Positions 6,618-13,656 of a stretch of DNA of 13,656 nt are shown in pieces. Within the stretch, counting starts at the first letter, position 1; each line of letters opens with the position of its first letter. The notes below the pieces were generated by a model. It ran no database searches. It saw only the letters and a program-made list of their open reading frames with translations, and was not told the origin of the DNA. The position numbers and the translations under genes were made by a program. Source of the stretch: an uncultured Bacteroidota bacterium (lineage in GTDB: Bacteria > Bacteroidota > Bacteroidia > NS11-12g > UBA955). Location: NCBI GenBank assembly GCA_903959115.1, contig CAJBVU010000305.1, positions 1 through 13,656 on the forward strand. Direction: 5' to 3'.

Positions 6618-7196
6618 ATGTTTATTTATCCGTTTAAAATTGTTTACCTCCAGAGCGGACAAACAAGGCAAGTGCTGCACGATCAGCTTTTGATTCACAC
6701 CTTCTTGTCGGATCACGGTTATCGCAAGCCCGACAACAATCCGAGGGCTTTCTTTGGTGAACTATCCAACCAAGATTTTACCCTAGAGACCATTGAAAAA
6801 GGAGACCGTTTGGTAAATTTCATAACCGGCGACTTTAGAGGTTCCGAAAATGAAATGTACTTGAGACTTCAGTTAGGTGCTTGGCAACATCAACGGGTGT
6901 TTTTACTATACGCCATCGCTACATTGGCTTGTTTTGTCGGATTTATCCTTGCAATTGCCAATCAAGTTCATATCCCAGTTCAATCCGAAATGACCGATGT
7001 GATCCACGCAATTATTTCAGCACTAAAACCCTCTTTGGCTTATGTCTTTTTGCTGTGTGGAATATCCCTGTTCGTGGCTCTTTATTTAAAAGCAACCCAG
7101 TTTAAAAAACGTCTATTGAGTAGTATTTCCTTCTTCTCAGATCTGTGGCAAGCCAACAGCATCGAGAAAAATCGAGTGCCCTTAATTTTTCAATAA
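6618..7196 (+). CDS. Unrecognised two-helix membrane protein
   Basis: 192 residues that I cannot assign to a family. The N-terminal half (1-90) is soluble, with the phrases LLIHTFLSDHGYRKPDNNPRA and ETIEKGDRLVNFITGDFRG. Two hydrophobic segments follow, about 93-115 (VFLLYAIATLACFVGFILAI) and 138-158 (PSLAYVFLLCGISLFVALYL), linked by a short polar loop of roughly 20 residues. A basic tail (QFKKRLLSS...) comes after. By the positive-inside rule, both termini are probably cytoplasmic with a small periplasmic hairpin. There is no signal peptide. The gene is divergent from nrdJ and converges on the lipoprotein gene with 6 bases between stops. The intact frame and typical codon use support a real gene, but the function is unknown. 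Confidence 0.7.
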   Translation: MFIYPFKIVYLQSGQTRQVLHDQLLIHTFLSDHGYRKPDNNPRAFFGELSNQDFTLETIEKGDRLVNFITGDFRGSENEMYLRLQLGAWQHQRVFLLYAIATLACFVGFILAIANQVHIPVQSEMTDVIHAIISALKPSLAYVFLLCGISLFVALYLKATQFKKRLLSSISFFSDLWQANSIEKNRVPLIFQ

Positions 7197-7202
7197 CCCG
7201 AC

Positions 7203-8099
7203 CTACTTTTTGAATTGGATGTCTTGGTAGAAAGAAGCATCTACAGTTTCAACAAACAACTTTAGGATATCGGCTTCCCAACTTTTCATTGGCGTTTCAA
7301 TGATGCTACCCATAAATACCCAACTGTCGTCTACCTGATCCACCAGCACCTCTACGCTATTTTTTGATACAAGCTTCTGAGAAAATACAACCTCTGGAAC
7401 CCGACCTGCTTTTTCCTGTTTTAAATGGATTCCCCCGGTACTGCCCTCCATAACATTAGATAAACCCCCATGTAAAATATACTTATGGGCCTTTTCAGAT
7501 TCAATGAATTTTTTATCGCGATCAACACGCAAATAATCCAACACCAAGCGTACACTGCTCACCTCCAATTCGGTTTTTGAAATTACCACATTGCCTTCTG
7601 ATGTCACCATTAACTGATCCAATACCTTACACAATCGAGGCAAACCCATCCTAGTATCCGAGCACCAATTACCTCCAATCATTAGCAATCTGAACGTGGG
7701 CAAAGTAACCAGACCACTGCCAGCATTTAACACCTTGGACCGTAAAACGCTATCCAATTGTTTCAATAGCCCCTCACTTGGCGAGTACATCATGTACTCA
7801 GTTTCAAAATCGTCCCAGAACAATTGTGCATCTGCCCGAATCGCTGAGTCATTCACTACCAAACCAGAACCTGCTGAATAATCACCCGAAGCTTTGGCCA
7901 TTGCCATCAGCTCACCACGCATAAAATGCAATGTGGGATGCAATTTCCAAAGCTCACTTGATACGTTATCAACGATTTCCAGCTGTATACCTTTGCCTTC
8001 GTTCATGTTAGTCATCTTTTGTTCCTTTTTTTTCTGGTTACACAACCCACAAGAGGCTATTCCCAATATCAAACATCCAGAAATCAATTTCCAAATCAT
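7203..8099 (-). CDS. Lipoprotein with a thioredoxin-like fold and single active-site cysteine
   Basis: 298 residues. The N-terminus is a lipoprotein signal: a hydrophobic stretch ending in the lipobox IASC (14-17), so Cys17 would be lipidated, followed by a charged linker. The segment LLMIGGNWCSDTRMGLPRL (about 138-156) has the strand and WC motif of thioredoxin-like proteins. RVPEVVFS (about 233-240) resembles the strand with the cis-proline loop, Pro235. The motif is WCSD, so the second cysteine of CxxC is missing and disulfide reductase activity of the normal kind is not expected. Residues 40-130 are mostly helical with no recognised domain. The protein is probably anchored in a membrane facing the periplasm. 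The fold assignment is inferred from motifs only. It is divergent from the polyprenyl synthase gene (63 bases apart). Confidence 0.7.
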   Translation of the reverse strand: MIWKLISGCLILGIASCGLCNQKKKEQKMTNMNEGKGIQLEIVDNVSSELWKLHPTLHFMRGELMAMAKASGDYSAGSGLVVNDSAIRADAQLFWDDFETEYMMYSPSEGLLKQLDSVLRSKVLNAGSGLVTLPTFRLLMIGGNWCSDTRMGLPRLCKVLDQLMVTSEGNVVISKTELEVSSVRLVLDYLRVDRDKKFIESEKAHKYILHGGLSNVMEGSTGGIHLKQEKAGRVPEVVFSQKLVSKNSVEVLVDQVDDSWVFMGSIIETPMKSWEADILKLFVETVDASFYQDIQFKK

Positions 8100-8144
8100 A
8101 TCAGCAAATTACTGCCAAATATTCATTACACCCAAAGAAAATAT

Positions 8145-8152
8145 TACCTTCG
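8145..8152 (+). promoter_or_regulatory. Candidate -7 box of the polyprenyl synthase operon
   Basis: TACCTTCG matches TAnnTTTG at seven of eight positions and ends 10 bases before the ATG at 8163, implying a leader of about 6 nt. No good TTG is seen at -33. The same very short distance to the start codon is seen at the proS and plug-protein genes in this window, which supports the call. Confidence 0.4.
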
Positions 8153-8162
8153 CAACAACGTC

Positions 8163-9140
8163 ATGAGTGCATCGTTAGAGGCGATAAAAAAACCCATCGA
8201 AAAGGAACTAAACGCCTTTGAAGTAATGTTCAAACAGAGCATGAAAACTCGTGTGCCCTTATTAGACATCGTCCTAAACTATATCCTAAAGCGAAAAGGC
8301 AAGCAAATACGCCCATTGTTCGTGATGTATACCGCCAAATTGTTCGGTGATATCAATATCAGAACCTACCGCGGTGCCTCGTTAGTAGAGCTCCTTCATA
8401 CCGCCACCTTGGTTCACGATGATGTGGTAGATGAAAGCTATCTGCGTCGCGGATTCTTTAGCATTAACGCCCTTTGGAAAAACAAAGTCGCCGTATTAGT
8501 AGGCGATTACCTGCTCTCAAGGGGATTGCTCTTGGCCGTTGAACACCGCGATTTCGATATGCTTGAAGTACTCTCCAACGCCGTGAAGGACATGAGCGAA
8601 GGAGAACTGCTGCAGCTGGAACGTGCACGTTTCATGAATGCCACTGAAGAAGTGTACTTTCAAATCATCAAACAAAAAACGGCATCTCTAATTGCTGCCT
8701 GCTGCGAAATTGGAGCGGCATCTACCACGCCAGATAATGAGATTCAAAAGAAAATGCGACAGTTTGGGGAGCAAATTGGACTCGCATTCCAAATTCGGGA
8801 CGACCTTTTCGATTTTGGCGATAATAAATCCGGCAAACCCGCTGGTATTGATATCAAGGAGCGAAAGCTAACACTTCCTATCATTCACGCTTTCTCAAAA
8901 GCCACCCCGTCCGACGTTCGTAAGATTAAAAAGTTGATCCGTTCTAACACCAACGAAAAACAAAAACTCGCCGATGTAGTAGAATTTATCACCGTTCATG
9001 GTGGCATGTCTTATGCCAAAATCAAAATGAACGAATTCCGCGATCGCGCCTTTGAAATCCTCGAATCTATTCCCGCAAACAAAGAAGACAAACAATCATT
9101 ACAAAATTTGGTGAATTTTGTCATTGATAGAAATGTGTAA
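8163..9140 (+). CDS. ispB: Long-chain polyprenyl diphosphate synthase (trans-type)
   Basis: 325 residues. The family adds isopentenyl diphosphate units to an allylic primer in the cytoplasm, making the side chain of menaquinone. Visible motifs are the substrate-binding KGKQIRP (45-51), the first aspartate-rich motif HDDVVDES (Asp86, Asp87, Asp90), the GDYLLSRG segment (114-121), KTA (172-174), and the second aspartate-rich motif IRDDLFD (Asp213, Asp214, Asp217), followed by GKPAGIDIKERKLTLP. HTATLVHDD, with small residues ahead of the first motif, fits a long-chain (C35-C45) product rather than farnesyl or geranylgeranyl, but exact length is inference. The frame stays open upstream to 8019, but homology begins at MSASLEAIKKPI, so ATG 8163 was chosen. 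The carrier-protein gene follows after 3 bases. Confidence 0.93.
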   Translation: MSASLEAIKKPIEKELNAFEVMFKQSMKTRVPLLDIVLNYILKRKGKQIRPLFVMYTAKLFGDINIRTYRGASLVELLHTATLVHDDVVDESYLRRGFFSINALWKNKVAVLVGDYLLSRGLLLAVEHRDFDMLEVLSNAVKDMSEGELLQLERARFMNATEEVYFQIIKQKTASLIAACCEIGAASTTPDNEIQKKMRQFGEQIGLAFQIRDDLFDFGDNKSGKPAGIDIKERKLTLPIIHAFSKATPSDVRKIKKLIRSNTNEKQKLADVVEFITVHGGMSYAKIKMNEFRDRAFEILESIPANKEDKQSLQNLVNFVIDRNV

Positions 9141-9143
9141 ATC

Positions 9144-9635
9144 ATGAAAGTTGACATTCAAAACAGCAAAATCGAATTGGTAAAAGTCGACAACCAATGG
9201 GTAGCCCAGGCAAACCAAAACGTGTCGTTCATCCCCCAATCTGAAAATACGCTTCTCATACAGACCCAAAATCAAACCATTCAGGTAAGATGTATCGGAA
9301 TCGACAAAGCGAATAAAACTGTCACCTTACTTTATAACAACCAAAAATATAGCGCCAAAATCACCGAGCCAATGGACGAACTTCTGAAATCCATGGGTCT
9401 TGAAAATGCGTTGGTTCAAAAGATTTCTGAAGTCAAAGCACCAATGCCAGGTTTGGTTCTTGATGTATTGGTTTCACCCGGCGATTCAGTAGAAATCGGA
9501 CAAAAAATCCTTGTTCTTGAAGCGATGAAAATGGAAAACGCCATCAAATCGCCCACCGCAGGTGTCGTTGCCTCTGTCAATGTTTCTAAAGGACAGGCCG
9601 TAGATAAAAACTACATTCTGATACGATTCGTGTAA
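9144..9635 (+). CDS. Biotin carboxyl carrier protein of an acyl-CoA carboxylase
   Basis: 163 residues. The C-terminal half (about 96-163) is a complete biotinyl domain: APMPGLVLDVLVSPGDSVEIGQ, in parts, then the biotinylation motif EAMKMEN with Lys129 as the expected attachment site, and a closing strand (SKGQAVDKNYILIRFV). It would carry carboxybiotin between a biotin carboxylase and a carboxyltransferase. The N-terminal 95 residues form a beta-rich segment rather than the Ala/Pro linker of E. coli AccB, which resembles the small subunits of propionyl-/acyl-CoA carboxylases. No biotin carboxylase or carboxyltransferase gene is next to it. The start is 3 bases after the polyprenyl synthase stop, so the two are very likely cotranscribed and perhaps translationally coupled. 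Confidence 0.9.
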   Translation: MKVDIQNSKIELVKVDNQWVAQANQNVSFIPQSENTLLIQTQNQTIQVRCIGIDKANKTVTLLYNNQKYSAKITEPMDELLKSMGLENALVQKISEVKAPMPGLVLDVLVSPGDSVEIGQKILVLEAMKMENAIKSPTAGVVASVNVSKGQAVDKNYILIRFV

Positions 9636-9765
9636 AATCCATCGTGTAAATCACCACTGGTTTGGGGAGCATCGTCTGGCCACAATTCCCAATTATATAC
9701 GAAAATCCAATTTCACCCCTAATTTCACCGCTGATAAGTTGCACTCAGTTAAGGGCATCACAACC
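9636..9765. other. Intergenic spacer between the biotin carrier and glycosyltransferase genes
   Basis: 130 bases without a supportable ORF. I see no terminator hairpin after the biotin carrier gene and no good TAnnTTTG box before the glycosyltransferase; the best is TAATTTCA at 9720-9727, six of eight. Whether the glycosyltransferase has its own promoter or is read from the upstream operon is not decided by the sequence. Confidence 0.4.
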
Positions 9766-11502
9766 ATGAACAAAACACTTTCCATCGGTAAACTCAACGT
9801 TCCATGGATTTTCCTATTGGTTGGAATTTATCTAATTGCGGGACTCATCAATTTAGATCGCCTGCCAATTGCATGGAATGATGAAATTCAAAACCTCGAT
9901 CCAGCCTTGGTTTGGCACCACACCGGAAAATATTGCTCACCACTTTGGCCGAATCCCGGCGCCGAATCTAAGTTTCTCAGCTATCCCCCTCTTTTGGAAG
10001 CTTGGCACTGCCTCTGGTTATATTTTGGTCAATCCGTATGGATCGTTCGATTGCCTTTCTTAATTTTTCATCTACTTACAGCCTTACTTCTTCATCGATT
10101 TGTAGTCAATCTGCTATCTGCCCCCGCATCAACGTCGTATTTATTCATAATTGCCTCAAATCGAAAACAGCCCGAACCGTATTCGATAAAAATCATAGAG
10201 CAACTGGCATTATTAATCACTGCGTTGTTTCTGCTCGATAAATCCACCGGAGAGATCGCCAGGAGCCTTCGCGTGGAAACGCCCATCATGCTTCTATTGG
10301 CATTGTTTTTATCTACGGCGCCAAAATTAATCAATCAATGTAAATTCTATGTCCCGCCATTGCTGGGATTATGCCTAGGCAGCCTCGCAATCGCACATCT
10401 TTATACCTGGCCTCTTGTATTAATTGCAGCGGCGTTGATTGTAAATCATTTTATTCATTACCAAAAACAATCATCCTTTACCCATGGATTGACATTCCTA
10501 TTGGGATTAATCGCCCCAATTACGATATTTTGGCTTATCGTAAAGCCCGAATGGCAAGATTTAACCACCCAATTGTTCATGCAAGCAGAAGACCACCGTG
10601 GCTCTTCCATTGGATCTAATTTGTATGGATTTTTCATTGGCCGGTTCATCCCCTATTATATCGAACAACCCTATACTTTACTGCTACATCTATTGTATTG
10701 GTTTGCCGCATTGCGTTTGCTCATTTTATTTTATGACCCTAGACCCAACCTATTGAGTATGTTCTTTAAAACCCCCAAAAAACACTTTTTCAACCCATTC
10801 GATACAACATTACTCATCCCCATACTTTACCTTTCATTTGCCATTCCCACTGCCATATTTCTTACTCCCCAACACCGCTACTACCCCGTACAGCATCTTT
10901 TGGGGCTTTTGGTCATCGCCGTTTACTTGCAAAATTTCAAACCTCAACTTCCTTGGAACCCATTGTATCACTGGCGCAATATTCTAAAATCTACCCAATC
11001 TGCACGCGCCTCAGAATACAATGATTCACCTCGCTTTACACCGTGGATTTCATTGATTTTCATCATTTCTTTGTTAACACCCTGGACGATCCGCCATTCT
11101 GTAGCCATCCTTCAATACAAACAGAGAAACCCCAACGCCGCCATAGAATTCCTTAACAAAAACCTCAATTCCATCCCCGCCGGAGATATCCTGGGGGAAC
11201 CCATCGCCGACTATTGGCTCGCCCAATCCCCCAATCCCAAAAATTGGACTTATGGATTTGAATTCTACCCCCAACACTTTCCTTTCAATCCCAAAAAACC
11301 CCGCTATTTTCTCTCCCGCACAACCCCAAACCAACTGCCCTTCCTAACCGTTCAAGATAGCCTGATCATCAAACCCCAATTCAACTTCACGGAAAAATTG
11401 GGACATACCTATCATGGATTGTTCTTGTACAAAGTGCATAATGAAGATGCTTGGAAAATCTTAACCAGTCCCGCGATTCTCAAAATCACGAGCGGACATT
11501 AA
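9766..11502 (+). CDS. GT39/PMT-like membrane glycosyltransferase
   Basis: 578 residues from the ATG at 9766. A TTG at 9739 would add nine residues but is less likely. The protein has a signal-anchor-like first helix (about 13-30), then an extracytoplasmic loop with WNDE (37-40). That acidic pair occupies the place of the catalytic Asp/Glu in GT-C enzymes of the ArnT/PMT type. Multiple helices follow to about residue 390, including LRVETPIMLLLALFLS (168-183) and HRYYPVQHLLGLLVIAVYL (370-388), which match the conserved helix starts of GT39 proteins. A further helix lies at about 427-442, and a soluble C-terminal domain of roughly 130 residues would be periplasmic. It probably transfers a sugar from a polyprenyl-phosphate donor to a lipid or protein; the donor and acceptor are unknown. 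It converges on the plug-protein gene with a 3-base gap. Confidence 0.78.
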   Translation: MNKTLSIGKLNVPWIFLLVGIYLIAGLINLDRLPIAWNDEIQNLDPALVWHHTGKYCSPLWPNPGAESKFLSYPPLLEAWHCLWLYFGQSVWIVRLPFLIFHLLTALLLHRFVVNLLSAPASTSYLFIIASNRKQPEPYSIKIIEQLALLITALFLLDKSTGEIARSLRVETPIMLLLALFLSTAPKLINQCKFYVPPLLGLCLGSLAIAHLYTWPLVLIAAALIVNHFIHYQKQSSFTHGLTFLLGLIAPITIFWLIVKPEWQDLTTQLFMQAEDHRGSSIGSNLYGFFIGRFIPYYIEQPYTLLLHLLYWFAALRLLILFYDPRPNLLSMFFKTPKKHFFNPFDTTLLIPILYLSFAIPTAIFLTPQHRYYPVQHLLGLLVIAVYLQNFKPQLPWNPLYHWRNILKSTQSARASEYNDSPRFTPWISLIFIISLLTPWTIRHSVAILQYKQRNPNAAIEFLNKNLNSIPAGDILGEPIADYWLAQSPNPKNWTYGFEFYPQHFPFNPKKPRYFLSRTTPNQLPFLTVQDSLIIKPQFNFTEKLGHTYHGLFLYKVHNEDAWKILTSPAILKITSGH

Positions 11503-11505
11503 TTC

Positions 11506-12798
11506 TTACTTCAAAGAAGTGGAATTTTTTAATCCATAACCAATCAATTCATCGAATCCCATAGCCGGATTCTTATGGTAAATCAACACCATATAATTGT
11601 TCTCCGTCTCGCTGTGCTGACCCTCGAATTCACGGAAATCCAATCGGTTTGTCTCAGAATTCAAAACCCCATACACATAATTGTAATATCCTTGCTTCAA
11701 AGGAATTATCCCCTCATAACTTCTATTTTCCGGGTTGTAAAACATCCTGTGTGATTCTAACACCCTCCAATCACTGCATTCCCCGTAGACATAAACCGGA
11801 TCCGGCAATTCTGCATCAGCCGCCACAGCAAAGTGTACAAAACAATAATCGCTTTCAAACGCAGTTCCCGCTGGCATCGGCAAGTCCTTATTATCATACA
11901 AAACTCGTCCATTGAAATCTGCCCAATTGAAATATCTCTCAAACCTTCGAGTTTTGTCGTTCACCAAAATCACATGCTTCTGATTCGCTATATTCAATCG
12001 CTGACGAACACCCGCCGTAGAACTCCGAAAACTACGAATATCAAAAAAGCGATATTGGTTCAACCCATCCATTTGATTTCCCAAAGTTTGATTGTACTGC
12101 ATTTCATTGCCCACAATAAACATCGGCTTCAAGTCATCAATGGAATAATCCCATTCGCCGTTCCGCAAAACCACCGTCTTCACATCCTGCATCGCATTGG
12201 GCATAAAATAGTTGGCGTTCTTCGTGAAACTAAAATTGATCTGCTGATGCGTACTCCTCAACTCAACCTGACCGCTCTGTTTGATTTGCATATTTACCGC
12301 GCCCTGGCTGTTCAAAACCATCATTCGTCTCGATAAAACAATGTCCTTTTCGTCGAAATTTCGATAGACCAATAGTATAAAATTCCCACCTATTTTCGGC
12401 TTTGTTTGCTCACCCGGAACCGACACGGAATAATGCGTGTATTGAGTTAACGTCCCATTGCTAAAGTTCGCATTTTCGATGTTTTCATAACCCATACCAT
12501 CCAAAAATTGAGTTCTCGATAACGAAGTAGGGTTCCACTGCGCATCGCAATGAACCAAAGTATATTGGTAAAAATCTCGCTCACTTTTGATTTGATCAAA
12601 CTCCAAAACCAACGACTCGCCACCACCCAAAGTGAGTATCGGAAAAGAAAATCCACTGTTTTGTTGATACAAACGAACCGCCCTTACATCGCCCTCATAA
12701 ATCACATTGCTCATCCGCAAAGTGCTATCAGTTGTTGCCTCCAACTGGGTAAAACCAGAAAGCATCAAAGCAACAGAAAGGACAATTAATTTTCTCAT
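11506..12798 (-). CDS. Type IX secretion system plug protein (DUF5103)
   Basis: 430 residues with an N-terminal Sec signal peptide (hydrophobic 4-16, likely cut after LEA at 19-21). I recognise the DUF5103 pattern: an N-terminal beta-domain with GGGESLVLEFDQI (58-70), YQYTLVHCDAQWNP (77-90), FLDGMGYENI (98-107), YTHYSVSVPGE (120-130) and GGNFILLVY (137-145). Middle and C-terminal beta-domains follow. In Flavobacterium johnsoniae a protein of this family closes the SprA translocon from the periplasmic side, so this one is expected at the outer membrane gating T9SS export. No other T9SS gene is in the window, which is normal because these genes are scattered. Its promoter lies in the end of the upstream ABC-F gene, only 5 bases from the ATG. 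Confidence 0.86.
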   Translation of the reverse strand: MRKLIVLSVALMLSGFTQLEATTDSTLRMSNVIYEGDVRAVRLYQQNSGFSFPILTLGGGESLVLEFDQIKSERDFYQYTLVHCDAQWNPTSLSRTQFLDGMGYENIENANFSNGTLTQYTHYSVSVPGEQTKPKIGGNFILLVYRNFDEKDIVLSRRMMVLNSQGAVNMQIKQSGQVELRSTHQQINFSFTKNANYFMPNAMQDVKTVVLRNGEWDYSIDDLKPMFIVGNEMQYNQTLGNQMDGLNQYRFFDIRSFRSSTAGVRQRLNIANQKHVILVNDKTRRFERYFNWADFNGRVLYDNKDLPMPAGTAFESDYCFVHFAVAADAELPDPVYVYGECSDWRVLESHRMFYNPENRSYEGIIPLKQGYYNYVYGVLNSETNRLDFREFEGQHSETENNYMVLIYHKNPAMGFDELIGYGLKNSTSLK

Positions 12799-12803
12799 CA
12801 GAA

Positions 12804-12833
12804 CAAACTTAACAAATTCGGGGCCAATATCAA
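12804..12833 (-). promoter_or_regulatory. Promoter of the T9SS plug gene, overlapping the ABC-F stop codon
   Basis: On the minus strand TTG (12833-12831) and a perfect TAnnTTTG box, TAAGTTTG (12811-12804), are 19 bases apart. The box ends 5 bases before the plug ATG at 12798, so transcription would begin at or within about 2 bases of the start codon, giving a leaderless mRNA. The -33 element overlaps the stop codon of the ABC-F gene (12830-12832). Confidence 0.6.
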
Positions 12834-13656
12834 GATTCTTGCATCAACATCCACTCCTCAAACAAAGATTCGTAGGCAGCCTTTACGACCAAATACTCAG
12901 CATTGATCAAATCATAATCCTTGGTAATGCCCGCCACTTTCTCAAAATCACTGGCAACAGAAGGGTCATGCAGTTGATTCTCGAAAGCCGAACGCTTAAC
13001 ACCCAACGCATTCATCTCAAGCTCCTTGGCATTCATCGCATCCTCCACCTTTTTGATTTCGTTTTTACTGTACGATTTGCTCCCTTTGTCCAACGTTACA
13101 CCTTTGTCCGATACCACCGCTGCCGGATTCATCATCCCCGCCGGTGCAGAACCCTTAGTCTGTGACGAATTCGACTGATTTCCACCCTTTTTCTTGCCAT
13201 CATCCAATTTCGCCAAACGCATATCCTCAGCCATTCGCACAGAATTCCATTCCTTGTATTCCTCATACGTACCTGGATATTCACGCAAAACACCATCTTC
13301 AATCCACCAAATTTTATTGGCCACCTTACTAATGAAAGTTCTGTCGTGCGACACAAACAAGCAACTACCCGCATAGTCTATCAATGATTCCGCCAACACC
13401 GCTGTACTAAACATATCTAGGTGATTCGTGGGCTCATCCAACAACAAAAAATTGGATTGGGTAATCAAGGTTTTTGCCAATGCTAACCTCGACTTTTCAC
13501 CCCCACTCAAAACCTTCACTTTCTTGAATACCTCATCGCCAGTGAATAAAAAGCAACCCAAAACGGTCCGCAATTCCCAGTCGGTATATTCCGCACTCAC
13601 CGTACTCAACTCACTCAACAAATCATTTTTAAGGTTCAACGCCTCCAACTGGTGCT
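12830..13656 (-). CDS. ABC-F family ATPase, C-terminal part (5' truncated by window)
   Basis: The minus-strand frame is open from the window edge to the TGA at 12830-12832, about 274 residues. It holds the rear of the second ATPase domain: the signature LSGGEKSRLALAKTL, Walker B with LLLDEPTNHLD, and the H-loop SHDR. A basic/Ser-rich linker follows (KKKGGNQSNSSQ), then a C-terminal helical, coiled-coil-like domain of about 90 residues rich in Lys and Glu. The lack of membrane segments and the C-terminal helical extension fit ABC-F proteins such as Uup/EttA, which bind the ribosomal E site and adjust translation or, in some cases, give antibiotic protection. Walker A and the first ATPase domain lie outside the window. 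The TTG near 13648 is an internal leucine codon. The plug gene follows on the same strand after 31 bases. Confidence 0.9.
   Translation of the reverse strand, partial: HQLEALNLKNDLLSELSTVSAEYTDWELRTVLGCFLFTGDEVFKKVKVLSGGEKSRLALAKTLITQSNFLLLDEPTNHLDMFSTAVLAESLIDYAGSCLFVSHDRTFISKVANKIWWIEDGVLREYPGTYEEYKEWNSVRMAEDMRLAKLDDGKKKGGNQSNSSQTKGSAPAGMMNPAAVVSDKGVTLDKGSKSYSKNEIKKVEDAMNAKELEMNALGVKRSAFENQLHDPSVASDFEKVAGITKDYDLINAEYLVVKAAYESLFEEWMLMQES

Noticed and set aside
8019..8162. Upstream extension of the polyprenyl synthase frame
   Set aside because: The added 48 residues overlap the lipoprotein gene and its promoter region on the other strand and are outside the family's conserved N-terminus. ATG 8163 fits homology and the nearby -7 box.
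9628..9653. Repeat of TCGTGTAAA at 9628-9636 and 9642-9650, with GTGTAAATCA also at 9135-9144
   Set aside because: The copies are 9-10 bases and two contain the Val-stop codons of adjacent genes. They most likely reflect chance and AT-rich composition, with no longer homology around them.
12707..13165. A 152-codon plus-strand frame over the plug/ABC-F junction
   Set aside because: It is antisense to two well-supported genes, and its translation has no recognisable features.

Overview
The window looks like chromosomal DNA from a free-living member of the Bacteroidota. Four things point there: a DUF5103 protein (the plug of the type IX secretion system, which is known only from this phylum), several close matches to the Bacteroidota promoter consensus (TTG about 17-23 bases before TAnnTTTG), an archaeal/eukaryotic-type prolyl-tRNA synthetase without an editing insertion, and weak or absent Shine-Dalgarno sequences. 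I see no phage, transposase, CRISPR or toxin-antitoxin genes. The gene content is mostly housekeeping.

Layout. Bases 1-219 are the 3' end of a mannose-1-phosphate guanylyltransferase. A short intergenic region (220-354) holds a promoter, two hairpins and an intrinsic-terminator shape that ends 9 bases before the start of an EamA-family (DMT) transporter (355-1320). The transporter converges, with a 4-base overlap, on proS (1317-2795, minus). A 148-base gap with a very GC-rich perfect palindrome separates proS from the large class II, B12-dependent ribonucleotide reductase gene nrdJ (2944-6267, minus). A 350-base divergent regulatory region (6268-6617) follows. Then come an unrecognised two-helix membrane protein (6618-7196, plus), a thioredoxin-like lipoprotein (7203-8099, minus), and a tight plus-strand pair: a long-chain polyprenyl diphosphate synthase (8163-9140) and a biotin carboxyl carrier protein (9144-9635). 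Next are a GT39-like membrane glycosyltransferase (9766-11502, plus), the T9SS plug protein (11506-12798, minus), and the C-terminal part of an ABC-F ATPase (12830-13656, minus) that runs off the end.

How the parts relate. Most genes serve separate core processes: sugar-nucleotide supply, tRNA charging, dNTP supply, isoprenoid quinone or lipid carrier synthesis, acyl-CoA carboxylation, glycan transfer, protein secretion and ribosome function. The more informative signals are regulatory. They include a possible short RNA or attenuator before the transporter, inverted repeats around the nrdJ promoter, promoters so close to ATG codons that the mRNAs would be leaderless or nearly so, and three convergent gene pairs with essentially no intergenic space. 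I do not see convincing evidence for a wholly new multi-gene system. The leader RNA candidate and the palindromic repeat are the best leads.
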